A stretch of DNA of 49,243 nucleotides from Vibrio lentus. Its GTDB lineage: Bacteria; Pseudomonadota; Gammaproteobacteria; Enterobacterales; Vibrionaceae. Location: positions 1 through 49,243 of the forward strand of contig NZ_MCZK01000116.1 in NCBI RefSeq assembly GCF_002875945.1. Direction: 5' to 3'. This document shows, piece by piece, positions 42,620 to 49,243 of this stretch; the first letter of the stretch is position 1; every line of letters starts with the position of its first letter. Made by a program: the position numbers and the translations under genes. The notes beneath the pieces were generated by a model. It was given only the letters and a program-made list of their open reading frames with translations. It searched no databases and was not told where the DNA came from.

Positions 42620-43126
42620 ATGAACACAGTGACATTTTTAGGCGACAAGATTGCACTAGCGGGTGATTTCCCACAAAAGGGCGAAGTACTGACAACACCT
42701 TCGATGACAACAGTATCGTTAGCTCCGCTAACTATCTCAGACAAAGCGGCTGAGTTTAAACTGATTTACTTGTTCCCAAGTGTTGATACGCCAGTATGCT
42801 CAAGCAGCACTAAAGCTATCTCTGAGTTAGCGGAACTGAAATCAGATTCTGTAGATATTTACACGGTTTCAACAGATCTGCCATTCGCACTTGCTCGTTT
42901 CCAAGAGAAAGAAGCAGTGACAGGTGTTGAGCAGCTATCAGTATTCAAGAACCCTGAGCTACTAAAAGCATTTGGTACTCAATTCGAAGAGCATGCTTTG
43001 TCTGGTTTGTCAGCTCGCGCAATTATCTTGCTCGATGCAAACAACGTTGTTGTACACAGTGAACTGGTTGCTGAAGTAACTGAAGAGCCAAACTACAGCG
43101 CTATCATTGAAGCTTTAAAGGCTTAA
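42620..43126 (+). CDS. tpx: Tpx-type thiol peroxidase, single-cysteine form
   Basis: 168 residues, the Tpx length. The peroxidatic Cys is present as Cys60 in YLFPSVDTPVC, with Pro and Thr of the PxxxTPxC motif. The resolving Cys of classical Tpx (in RFC of E. coli) is replaced by Gln95 (LPFALARFQEKEA), and no other Cys exists in the protein. It should reduce organic peroxides but would need an outside thiol to recycle. GAAAGGAAG precedes the ATG. Confidence 0.93.
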   Translation: MNTVTFLGDKIALAGDFPQKGEVLTTPSMTTVSLAPLTISDKAAEFKLIYLFPSVDTPVCSSSTKAISELAELKSDSVDIYTVSTDLPFALARFQEKEAVTGVEQLSVFKNPELLKAFGTQFEEHALSGLSARAIILLDANNVVVHSELVAEVTEEPNYSAIIEALKA

Positions 43127-43134
43127 TGATGATT

Positions 43135-43169
43135 TGAAACCTTGGTGAATTTTGGGCACCAAGGTTTCA
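43135..43169 (+). terminator. Hairpin after tpx
   Basis: TGAAACCTTGGTG pairs perfectly with CACCAAGGTTTCA (13 bp, loop of 9). The following T-run is weak (TGATTTTA), so it could stabilise the mRNA end or terminate inefficiently. Confidence 0.6.
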
Positions 43170-43323
43170 TGATTTTACGGATAACGATAACACGTTGATT
43201 TCGTTTTTAAGAACCCAAGCTCAATTCGGTCTAAGCTTATAATTCAGTTGCCTGTAGAACAATGTCCAACGAGTGAATTGGATTATTGAACTGGATTGTT
43301 GAATTAGATATCGGTGTTCTTCC

Positions 43324-43812
43324 TTGATAAAAGTAAAGTTAGCCATTTTTGTTACGCTTTCAACGATAGGGGGGCTTATTCTCGCCATCGTGTTGCTCAC
43401 GCCTCCAATAGCTTTGCGAGGGAGCCAGTGGGCATGTAATTTCAAGCAAATGGGATTTGTCACACCATCGTATGCGCAATACTCCGAATTAAATGAATTT
43501 ATGCTGTATTCATTTAGCTCGGATGAAGATTTTTTTGTCAGCGATAGAATTCAAACCATGAATCAACAGGGCGTTGTTGAAACTGCGGAAGTTGTATTTG
43601 TAGGGAAATACACGCTGAATGATAACCACCTAGAGATGGTTTTCAATGAAGTGAACTTCAGACATAAACACCCAGATGACATGATTAATCGTAATCAGTC
43701 TTTGTATAAAGGGTTCACTATCCAATATGACATTGAGCTGGACGGTGATTTTCTTTACTTGTATTCATCCAGCAATAGTGAAGAGTTCAATCACATTTGT
43801 ACCAAGCGTTAA
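43324..43812 (+). CDS. Membrane-anchored protein of unknown function
   Basis: 162 residues if the TTG at 43324 is used; there is no ATG near the N-terminus and no obvious ribosome site. An N-terminal membrane anchor (LAIFVTLSTIGGLILAIVLL) is followed by a mostly beta-strand extracytoplasmic part with two Cys (WACNF, HICTKR) that could bridge. I recognise no family. It lies upstream of alaS with a gap of about 220 nt. Confidence 0.6.
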   Translation: MIKVKLAIFVTLSTIGGLILAIVLLTPPIALRGSQWACNFKQMGFVTPSYAQYSELNEFMLYSFSSDEDFFVSDRIQTMNQQGVVETAEVVFVGKYTLNDNHLEMVFNEVNFRHKHPDDMINRNQSLYKGFTIQYDIELDGDFLYLYSSSNSEEFNHICTKR

Positions 43813-44031
43813 GCCTTCCGAGTTCCTTAGCCTTTAAGAGCAAATCTCTCTCTGTCTCATCCATTTTCTTTGTGTGTTCTCTACCTGAGCTAGTGGAATA
43901 TTCTTCATTTTATCGAATTCCAACTAAAATCCTGCCCAAGGGTGTCTTTTCTACAAGAAAACTAGTCGAAGCCTTAACCATGATCTACAATACGGCAAAA
44001 TTCTAACTCGACTATTTTCAGGAAGAGCTGC

Positions 44032-46614
44032 ATGTACATGAGCACTGATGAGGTTCGCAACGCGTTCCTTAAGTTCTTTGAGAGCAAAGAACACCAAATC
44101 GTAGACAGTTCATCGTTAGTTCCACATAACGATCCAACCCTGCTATTTACTAACGCAGGTATGAACCAATTCAAAGATTGCTTCTTAGGCGCCGAAAAAC
44201 GTGCCTACACTCGAGCAACTACGGCTCAGCGTTGTGTACGTGCGGGTGGTAAACACAATGACCTTGAAAACGTAGGTTTCACGGCTCGTCACCACACATT
44301 CTTCGAAATGCTAGGTAACTTCAGCTTTGGTGATTACTTCAAAGAAGAAGCGATTGGGTTTGCTTGGGAATTCCTGACTGAAACACTAGGTCTGCCAAAA
44401 GATCGCCTGTTAGTAACGGTTTACGAGACAGATGACGAAGCATTCGAAATCTGGAACAAGAAAGTGGGCATCCCAGCTGACAAGATTGTTCGCATCGGCG
44501 ACAAAGAAGGCGGCAAGAAGTTTGAATCTGACAACTTCTGGACAATGGGTGACACTGGTCCTTGTGGTCCATGTACTGAAATCTTCTACGATCACGGTGA
44601 GCACATTTGGGGCGGCCGTCCTGGTACACCTGAAGAAGATGGTGACCGTTTCATCGAGATCTGGAACAACGTATTCATGCAGTTCAACCGTCACGCTGAC
44701 GGCACTATGGAACCGCTACCTAAGCCAGCTGTAGATACTGGTATGGGTATTGAGCGTATCTCTGCAATCATGCAGGGCGTTCACTCTAACTACGAAATTG
44801 ATGTATTCCAAAAGCTAATTAAAGCGACAGCTGAAGTGGTAGGTCATGACGACTTATCTAACCAATCACTGCGCGTTATTGCTGACCACATCCGTTCTTG
44901 TTCATTCCTAATCGCTGATGGCGTAATGCCTTCAAACGAAGGTCGTGGCTACGTTCTACGTCGTATTATTCGTCGTGCAGTTCGTCATGGTAACAAGATT
45001 GGCGCACAAGGCGTGTTCTTCCACAAACTTGTGGGTGTACTGGCTGAAGTGATGGGTTCTGCGGCTGAAGAGCTTAAGAAACAGCAAGAGCTTGTTGAAA
45101 AAGTACTTCGCATCGAAGAAGAGAACTTTGGTCGCACGCTAGAGCGTGGCATGGTTATCCTTAACGACGCATTAGACGCACTTGAAGGCAAAGAGCTTGA
45201 CGGTGAAACAGTCTTTAAACTTTACGATACATACGGCTTCCCAGCTGACCTTACTAACGATGTAGCTCGCGAACGCGACTTTACTATCGATGAAGAAGGT
45301 TTTGAGAAGGCGATGGAAGCACAGCGTAAGCGTGCACGTGAAGCGGGTCAGTTCGGTACTGATTACAACGCGACGATCAAAGTAGACACTAACACTGAGT
45401 TCTGTGGTTACACAGGTACTGAAGGTGCTGGTGAAATTTCTGCGTTATTCGTTGACGGCGAAGAAGTATCTTCACTATCGGCTGGCGATAAAGCAATCAT
45501 CATCCTTGAAGAGACACCATTCTACGCTGAGTCAGGCGGTCAATGTGGTGACGCTGGTACGCTAAGCACTGCGTCGGGTCTGTTCAAAGTACAAGACACT
45601 CAGAAGCTAGGTAATGCATTTGCACACCACGGCGAGCTAGTTGAAGGTGTATTTGCTCAAGGCGATAAAGTAGAAGCGCGCGTTGATGCTGAGCGTCGTG
45701 CTGCTATCTCACTGAATCACTCTGCAACTCACTTACTTCACTCTGCATTGCGCGAAGTGCTAGGTGAGCACGTTGCTCAGAAAGGTTCTTTAGTTAAGCC
45801 TGACAACCTACGTTTTGATTTCTCTAACCTTGAAGCGGTAACACCAGCACAGATTAAAGAAGTAGAGCGTCTAGTTAACGCACAAGTTCGTAAGAACCAT
45901 GTGATTGAAACCAACATCATGGACATCGAGTCAGCGAAAGAGAAAGGTGCGATGGCACTGTTTGGCGAGAAGTACGATGATGAAGTTCGCGTTCTGTCGA
46001 TGGGCGATTTCTCTACTGAGCTTTGTGGTGGTATCCACGCGAGCAACACCGGTGATATCGGTCTATTCAAGATCACTTCTGAAGGTGGTATCGCTGCTGG
46101 TATTCGTCGTATTGAGGCGGTAACGGGTGAAGCTGCTCTAGATGCAGTTGATGCTCAAGCTAACGCTTACGAAGAAAAACTGGCTGAATCGGCTAAGAAA
46201 GCGAAATCTCTAGAGAAAGAAATCCAACTACTTAAAGAAAAGATGGCTGCAGCTGAAGGTGCAAACATCATGGGTAAAGTGGAAGACATCTCTGGTACTA
46301 AAGTTCTGGTTGCTGCAATTGAAGGCGCAGACAACAAGAACCTACGTACTATGGTTGATAATGCTAAAAACCAAGTGGGTAGCGGCATCATCCTGATTGC
46401 GAACGTAGCAGACGGTAAAGTTGGTTTAATTGCTGGCGTAACCAAAGACCTTATCGGCAAAGTAAAAGCTGGTGACCTCGTTAAGATGGTTGCTGAGCAA
46501 GTTGGCGGTAAAGGCGGCGGTCGTCCAGATATGGCTCAAGCGGGTGGTACAGATGTTGAAGCACTACCTGAAGCGCTTAAGTCAGTACGTATTTGGCTAG
46601 AAGAGCGTCTTTAA
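44032..46614 (+). CDS. alaS: Alanyl-tRNA synthetase
   Basis: 860 residues, the AlaS size. The class II catalytic core has [36 protein letters not shown] and the motif 3 words [14 protein letters not shown]. The editing domain has [11 protein letters not shown] and the metal-binding [17 protein letters not shown]. The C-Ala region ends in [15 protein letters not shown]. It charges tRNA-Ala and edits Ser/Gly. GGAAGAG precedes the ATG at 44032. It is usually preceded by recX in vibrios, but not here. Confidence 0.98.
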   Translation: MYMSTDEVRNAFLKFFESKEHQIVDSSSLVPHNDPTLLFTNAGMNQFKDCFLGAEKRAYTRATTAQRCVRAGGKHNDLENVGFTARHHTFFEMLGNFSFGDYFKEEAIGFAWEFLTETLGLPKDRLLVTVYETDDEAFEIWNKKVGIPADKIVRIGDKEGGKKFESDNFWTMGDTGPCGPCTEIFYDHGEHIWGGRPGTPEEDGDRFIEIWNNVFMQFNRHADGTMEPLPKPAVDTGMGIERISAIMQGVHSNYEIDVFQKLIKATAEVVGHDDLSNQSLRVIADHIRSCSFLIADGVMPSNEGRGYVLRRIIRRAVRHGNKIGAQGVFFHKLVGVLAEVMGSAAEELKKQQELVEKVLRIEEENFGRTLERGMVILNDALDALEGKELDGETVFKLYDTYGFPADLTNDVARERDFTIDEEGFEKAMEAQRKRAREAGQFGTDYNATIKVDTNTEFCGYTGTEGAGEISALFVDGEEVSSLSAGDKAIIILEETPFYAESGGQCGDAGTLSTASGLFKVQDTQKLGNAFAHHGELVEGVFAQGDKVEARVDAERRAAISLNHSATHLLHSALREVLGEHVAQKGSLVKPDNLRFDFSNLEAVTPAQIKEVERLVNAQVRKNHVIETNIMDIESAKEKGAMALFGEKYDDEVRVLSMGDFSTELCGGIHASNTGDIGLFKITSEGGIAAGIRRIEAVTGEAALDAVDAQANAYEEKLAESAKKAKSLEKEIQLLKEKMAAAEGANIMGKVEDISGTKVLVAAIEGADNKNLRTMVDNAKNQVGSGIILIANVADGKVGLIAGVTKDLIGKVKAGDLVKMVAEQVGGKGGGRPDMAQAGGTDVEALPEALKSVRIWLEERL

Positions 46615-46631
46615 GCTTAAGTAATTGATAC

Positions 46632-46665
46632 AAAGATGCCCAATCAACTGATTGGGCATCTTTTA
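46632..46665 (+). terminator. Rho-independent terminator of alaS
   Basis: AAGATGCCCAATCA-ACT-TGATTGGGCATCTT, a 14-bp perfect stem followed by TTATTTT. It is 17 bases after the alaS stop. Confidence 0.93.
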
Positions 46666-46706
46666 TTTTGCCTATTGGAAGAACGTCTGAAAAAGGTTTG
46701 ATTGAG

Positions 46707-46750
46707 ATTAACCAAGAAGTCTAACGGTAACGTTAGACTCCTTGGTTAAT
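46707..46750. terminator. Second long hairpin between alaS and lysC
   Basis: ATTAACCAAG-A-AGTCTAACG pairs with CGTTAGACT-C-CTTGGTTAAT (19 pairs with one mismatch, loop GTAA), followed by TTTTTT on the plus strand. The stem starts with A-rich sequence, so it could act on both strands. It may be a second terminator or a leader structure before lysC. Confidence 0.65.
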
Positions 46751-46828
46751 TTTTTATTGCTTCGCCATGACGCGGAGTATGTGTTTTTTTGTCATATATA
46801 GACATTGGTCTTGGGAAGGTGAGGAAGG

Positions 46829-48016
46829 GTGAAAATGCCTCTTATCGTGCAGAAATTTGGTGGAACGTCGGTGGGTTCAATAGAACGAATCCATCATGTA
46901 GCAGAAAAAATCATTGAAGCGAAAAATGAAGGGAACCAGATCCTGGTTGTCGTTTCTGCTATGTCAGGTGAAACAAATCGGTTAGTTAACTTAGCTTCAC
47001 AAGTTGATAGCGTACCAAACGCTAGAGAGTTGGATGTGCTGTTAACGGCTGGAGAACAAGTTTCCATGGCTTTGTTAGCGATGACGTTGCACAAGTTGGG
47101 TTATGAAGCGACATCGATGACTGGCTATCAAGCCAAGATACACACCGATTCTAATCATAATAATGCGACGATTGAGCGTATTGATACCGCTCCTATTAAA
47201 GCGCTGTTAGATGATGATCAGATTGTCATTGTTGCAGGTTTTCAAGGCGTTAATGCGAAAGGTGATATCACAACCTTAGGGCGAGGTGGTTCAGACACCA
47301 CGGCCGTTGCGTTGGCGGGTGCGCTTCAGGCGAAAGAGTGCCAGATTTATACCGATGTTGATGGCGTATATTCCTGCGACCCTAGAGTGGTTAAGCAATC
47401 TAAGAAATTAGATACCTTAGACTTCCCCTCTATGGAAGAAATGGCTCGCAGAGGCGCTAAGGTTTTGCACCTTCCATGTGTACAGTATGCGTGGCGGCAC
47501 AATGTACCATTGAGAGTGCTTTCGAGCTTTGAAGAAGGCGAGGGAACTCTCATCGCGGGTAATGACTGTTTGAATGATATTGCTGGAATAGCCATTCAAA
47601 GAGATATGGTTCGCATCGAGTGTTTGAATCAAGATTTACCGTCTCTCATGTCGCATTGCCAGTTGTTAGGGATCGAAGTCTGTAGTGTGATCGAGGAAAC
47701 AGAACGGGCAGCGCTCATTATCAAACCGGACATAAGTGCTAAATTAAAATTAGTTTTTGCTGAAAAAATCCGTAATAGTGAATATGTTAGTTTGTTAACT
47801 GTGGTAGGAAGCCGAACACAAGAAATTGTGGTCAGTTCACATGGATTGTTGTCTGAAGGCGAAATTGATGTACAACATCACTTATTGCAGCAGCAGTCTT
47901 TAACTTTGGTGATATCACCAACGCAAGTCGATATGGCTGCTAACATATTACACAATGCATACATCGTAGCGCGTGAAACACAGGGTTATCTTAAAAAAGA
48001 AGTGCATTTTGGTTAA
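46829..48016 (+). CDS. lysC: Aspartate kinase (monofunctional)
   Basis: 395 residues. The N-terminal amino-acid kinase domain starts PLIVQKFGGTSVGSIER and includes VVVSAMSGETNRL, TLGRGGSDTTAVALA and YTDVDGVYSCDPRVV. Two ACT regions for feedback control follow from about residue 260. It makes aspartyl phosphate, the first step to Lys, Thr, Met and diaminopimelate. The start is either GTG 46829 or ATG 46835; purine-rich ribosome sites fit both. Position before csrA is the usual vibrio order. Confidence 0.95.
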   Translation: MKMPLIVQKFGGTSVGSIERIHHVAEKIIEAKNEGNQILVVVSAMSGETNRLVNLASQVDSVPNARELDVLLTAGEQVSMALLAMTLHKLGYEATSMTGYQAKIHTDSNHNNATIERIDTAPIKALLDDDQIVIVAGFQGVNAKGDITTLGRGGSDTTAVALAGALQAKECQIYTDVDGVYSCDPRVVKQSKKLDTLDFPSMEEMARRGAKVLHLPCVQYAWRHNVPLRVLSSFEEGEGTLIAGNDCLNDIAGIAIQRDMVRIECLNQDLPSLMSHCQLLGIEVCSVIEETERAALIIKPDISAKLKLVFAEKIRNSEYVSLLTVVGSRTQEIVVSSHGLLSEGEIDVQHHLLQQQSLTLVISPTQVDMAANILHNAYIVARETQGYLKKEVHFG

Positions 48017-48108
48017 ATAAACTCAATCGATAGTTTACGAAAATATAACTTTTGTTGGATAATGCTCTCGTAGCTAGATAAATTTAGAGATTACTCAAGG
48101 AGCAAAGA

Positions 48109-48306
48109 ATGCTAATTTTGACTCGCCGTGTTGGCGAAACACTGATGATTGGTGATGAAGTAACAGTTACTGTACTAGGCGTTAAAGGTAACCAAGTACG
48201 TATTGGTGTTAACGCACCTAAAGAAGTATCTGTTCACCGTGAAGAGATCTACATGCGCATTCAAGCTGAAAAAGGTAATGGTAACGTTGCATCTGGCAAC
48301 TACTAA
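48109..48306 (+). CDS. csrA: Carbon storage regulator CsrA
   Basis: 65 residues, near identical in look to vibrio Csr[21 protein letters not shown], then [20 protein letters not shown]. It is a dimeric RNA-binding protein that blocks or protects mRNAs at GGA motifs and is itself titrated by small RNAs. The ribosome site AAGGAG contains a GGA, so self-repression is plausible. It controls motility, quorum response and often secretion systems, possibly including the T6SS upstream. Confidence 0.98.
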   Translation: MLILTRRVGETLMIGDEVTVTVLGVKGNQVRIGVNAPKEVSVHREEIYMRIQAEKGNGNVASGNY

Positions 48307-48325
48307 TACTTTTGCGTAGAAGAGG

Positions 48326-48351
48326 GGCTAGCATTGTTGCTAGCCTTTTTT
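48326..48351 (+). terminator. Rho-independent terminator of csrA
   Basis: GGCTAGCA-TTGT-TGCTAGCC, an 8-bp perfect stem followed by TTTTTT, about 20 bases after the csrA stop. Confidence 0.93.
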
Positions 48352-48739
48352 GATCTTGGGGGAGCATAATCACAACTTAGTGATTGGTTAGTTCAATAAC
48401 TGGCTTAGTTCTAGATGCTGAGCTGAATGCTTGATATAGAAAAGCCACACCGCTTGAGTTAACTCTTATTGAGGCAACATGATATTTGTTTGCCGCAGTT
48501 CAAGTTTTACTGACTTTCCCTATGGCGAAATAGAGCATCCCGTAGTATGGTGCAAACAGCAGTGACACTTGCTGCGAGATAAATTAGATAATTGTTTTCC
48601 GCTGTTAATTATTGCCAATCTTTCACCTTAATTTTTAAGGGAAAAAGCGCTAATTGGATGTTATAAGTTCAATTTGCAAGCGCTTTGATTAAATTGCAAA
48701 CGGTTGAATGTTTTTGTCCGGTTTTTTTCAATAAAGTGT
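48352..48739. other. Intergenic stretch upstream of tRNA array
   Basis: No gene seen between the csrA terminator and the tRNA promoter. The sequence is AT-rich. An antisense open frame (48661-48918) runs through the first tRNA and is not credible. Confidence 0.5.
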
Positions 48740-48767
48740 TTGACATATTTTCGGTAAAACGTAATAT
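48740..48767 (+). promoter_or_regulatory. Promoter of tRNA array
   Basis: Consensus -35 TTGACA (48740-48745), 16-base spacer, -10 TAATAT (48762-48767), then a GC-rich start region (GTGCCTCCGC) of the kind seen in stringently controlled stable-RNA promoters. It is 15 bases ahead of the first tRNA. Confidence 0.8.
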
Positions 48768-48782
48768 GTGCCTCCGCAAGAC

Positions 48783-48875
48783 GGTGAGGTGGCCGAGAGG
48801 CCGAAGGCGCTCCCCTGCTAAGGGAGTATGTGGTTTGTAGCCGCATCGAGGGTTCGAATCCCTCCCTCACCGCCA
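48783..48875 (+). tRNA. tRNA-Ser (GCU)
   Basis: 93 bases with encoded CCA. Acceptor stem GGTGAGG/CCTCACC, anticodon GCT in the loop CTGCTAA, a long variable arm (class II), and the T loop GGTTCGAATCC. It reads AGC and AGU. Confidence 0.96.
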
Positions 48876-48921
48876 TTTCTTGCACGTTTGAATTTGCAAG
48901 CAAACACAGAAGTAACAATGT

Positions 48922-48998
48922 GCGCCCTTAGCTCAGCTGGATAGAGTACCTGGCTACGAACCAGGCGGTCGGAGGTTCGAATCCTCCAGGGCGCACCA
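48922..48998 (+). tRNA. tRNA-Arg (ACG)
   Basis: 77 bases with encoded CCA. Acceptor stem GCGCCCT/AGGGCGC, anticodon ACG (the first A becomes inosine), D-loop GCTCAGCTGGATAGAG, T loop GGTTCGAATCC. It reads CGU, CGC and CGA. Confidence 0.96.
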
Positions 48999-49046
48999 CT
49001 ATTTAGATTACTTTGTTAAAAAGTAATGGATAAGAATAATGAATTA

Positions 49047-49139
49047 GGTGAGGTGGCCGAGTGGCCGAAGGCGCTCCCCTGCTAAGGGAGTATGTGGTTT
49101 GTAGCCGCATCGAGGGTTCGAATCCCTCCCTCACCGCCA
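49047..49139 (+). tRNA. tRNA-Ser (GCU), second copy
   Basis: 93 bases with CCA. It differs from the first copy only in the D-arm region (CCGAGTGGCC versus CCGAGAGGCC). Part of a Ser-Arg repeat unit. Confidence 0.96.
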
Positions 49140-49224
49140 TTCATTACAGGCCTATGGCCTTTTTTTTGTTTCGTAGAAACAAGAATGTGATATATTTCAC
49201 AACTTCTTCACTTGAAGATACCGT

Positions 49225-49243
49225 GCGCCCTTAGCTCAGCTGG
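49225..49243 (+). tRNA. tRNA-Arg, partial, cut by the window end
   Basis: The first 19 bases (GCGCCCTTAGCTCAGCTGG) match the start of the tRNA-Arg (ACG) at 48922. The gene continues beyond the window. Confidence 0.88.

Noticed and set aside
43797..44006. Open frame between the membrane-anchored unknown and alaS, considered as a recX remnant
   Set aside because: Its translation shows no RecX features and no ribosome site; treated as non-coding leader.
48661..48918. 85-codon minus-strand open frame across the first tRNA-Ser
   Set aside because: It overlaps a certain tRNA and its promoter; a typical spurious frame antisense to tRNA genes.

Overview
The window reads as chromosomal DNA of a marine gamma-proteobacterium of the Vibrionaceae, most likely the genus Vibrio. 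The right third carries the pncC-recA ... alaS-lysC-csrA-tRNA(Ser/Arg) order typical of the large Vibrio chromosome. The CsrA, AlaS and RecA proteins look vibrio-like, and recA has a classic LexA-controlled promoter. I cannot name the species.

Layout. (1) 1-2700: the edge of a mobile or accessory segment, with a leftward operon of a RadC-type JAMM protein, two DUF2787-like paralogues and a 58-residue membrane protein, plus small fragments. (2) 2.6-5.8 kb: a scrap heap of mobile elements. The C-terminal end of a group II intron maturase (in-frame stop) adjoins an IS10-like IS4-family element flanked by a perfect 9-bp duplication (GCCACGGTG). That element is itself split by an IS5-family element flanked by TA. 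An apparently intact IS200-type element follows. (3) 5.9-35.9 kb: a complete type VI secretion system (T6SS). A leftward vgrG-adaptor-PAAR operon diverges from the long rightward series tssA-hcp-tssB-tssC-tssC2-tssE-tssF-tssG-clpV, [ATP-grasp, sensor-MFS, two periplasmic binding proteins], FHA-tssJ-tssK-tssL-tssM-kinase-unknown, which ends at a strong terminator. (4) 35.9-38.8 kb: a decayed IS3 fragment, a second IS3 copy, the stranded C-terminal half of a DarG antitoxin and an AlpA-type regulator. (5) 39.2-49.2 kb: core genes. The usual recX position between recA and alaS is occupied by a ToxR-like regulator, a small acidic protein, a one-cysteine Tpx and a membrane-anchored unknown. A repeating Ser/Arg tRNA array closes the window.

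How the genes work together. The Tss proteins form the contractile sheath (TssB/TssC), tube (Hcp), spike (VgrG, PAAR), baseplate (TssE, F, G, K, A) and membrane complex (TssJ, L, M), and ClpV recycles the sheath. An FHA protein and a very small Hanks kinase suggest phospho-control, but no phosphatase gene or sigma-54 activator is visible. The most intriguing part is the four-gene cassette (20.7-25.9 kb) between clpV and the FHA gene. It encodes an ATP-grasp ligase, an MFS transporter carrying two extra periplasmic sensor-like regions, and two periplasmic solute-binding proteins. None of these is a T6SS structural part, and together they look like a small-molecule making, moving or sensing module placed inside the secretion operon.

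All assignments rest on reading the sequence and remembered family features. No database search was run.
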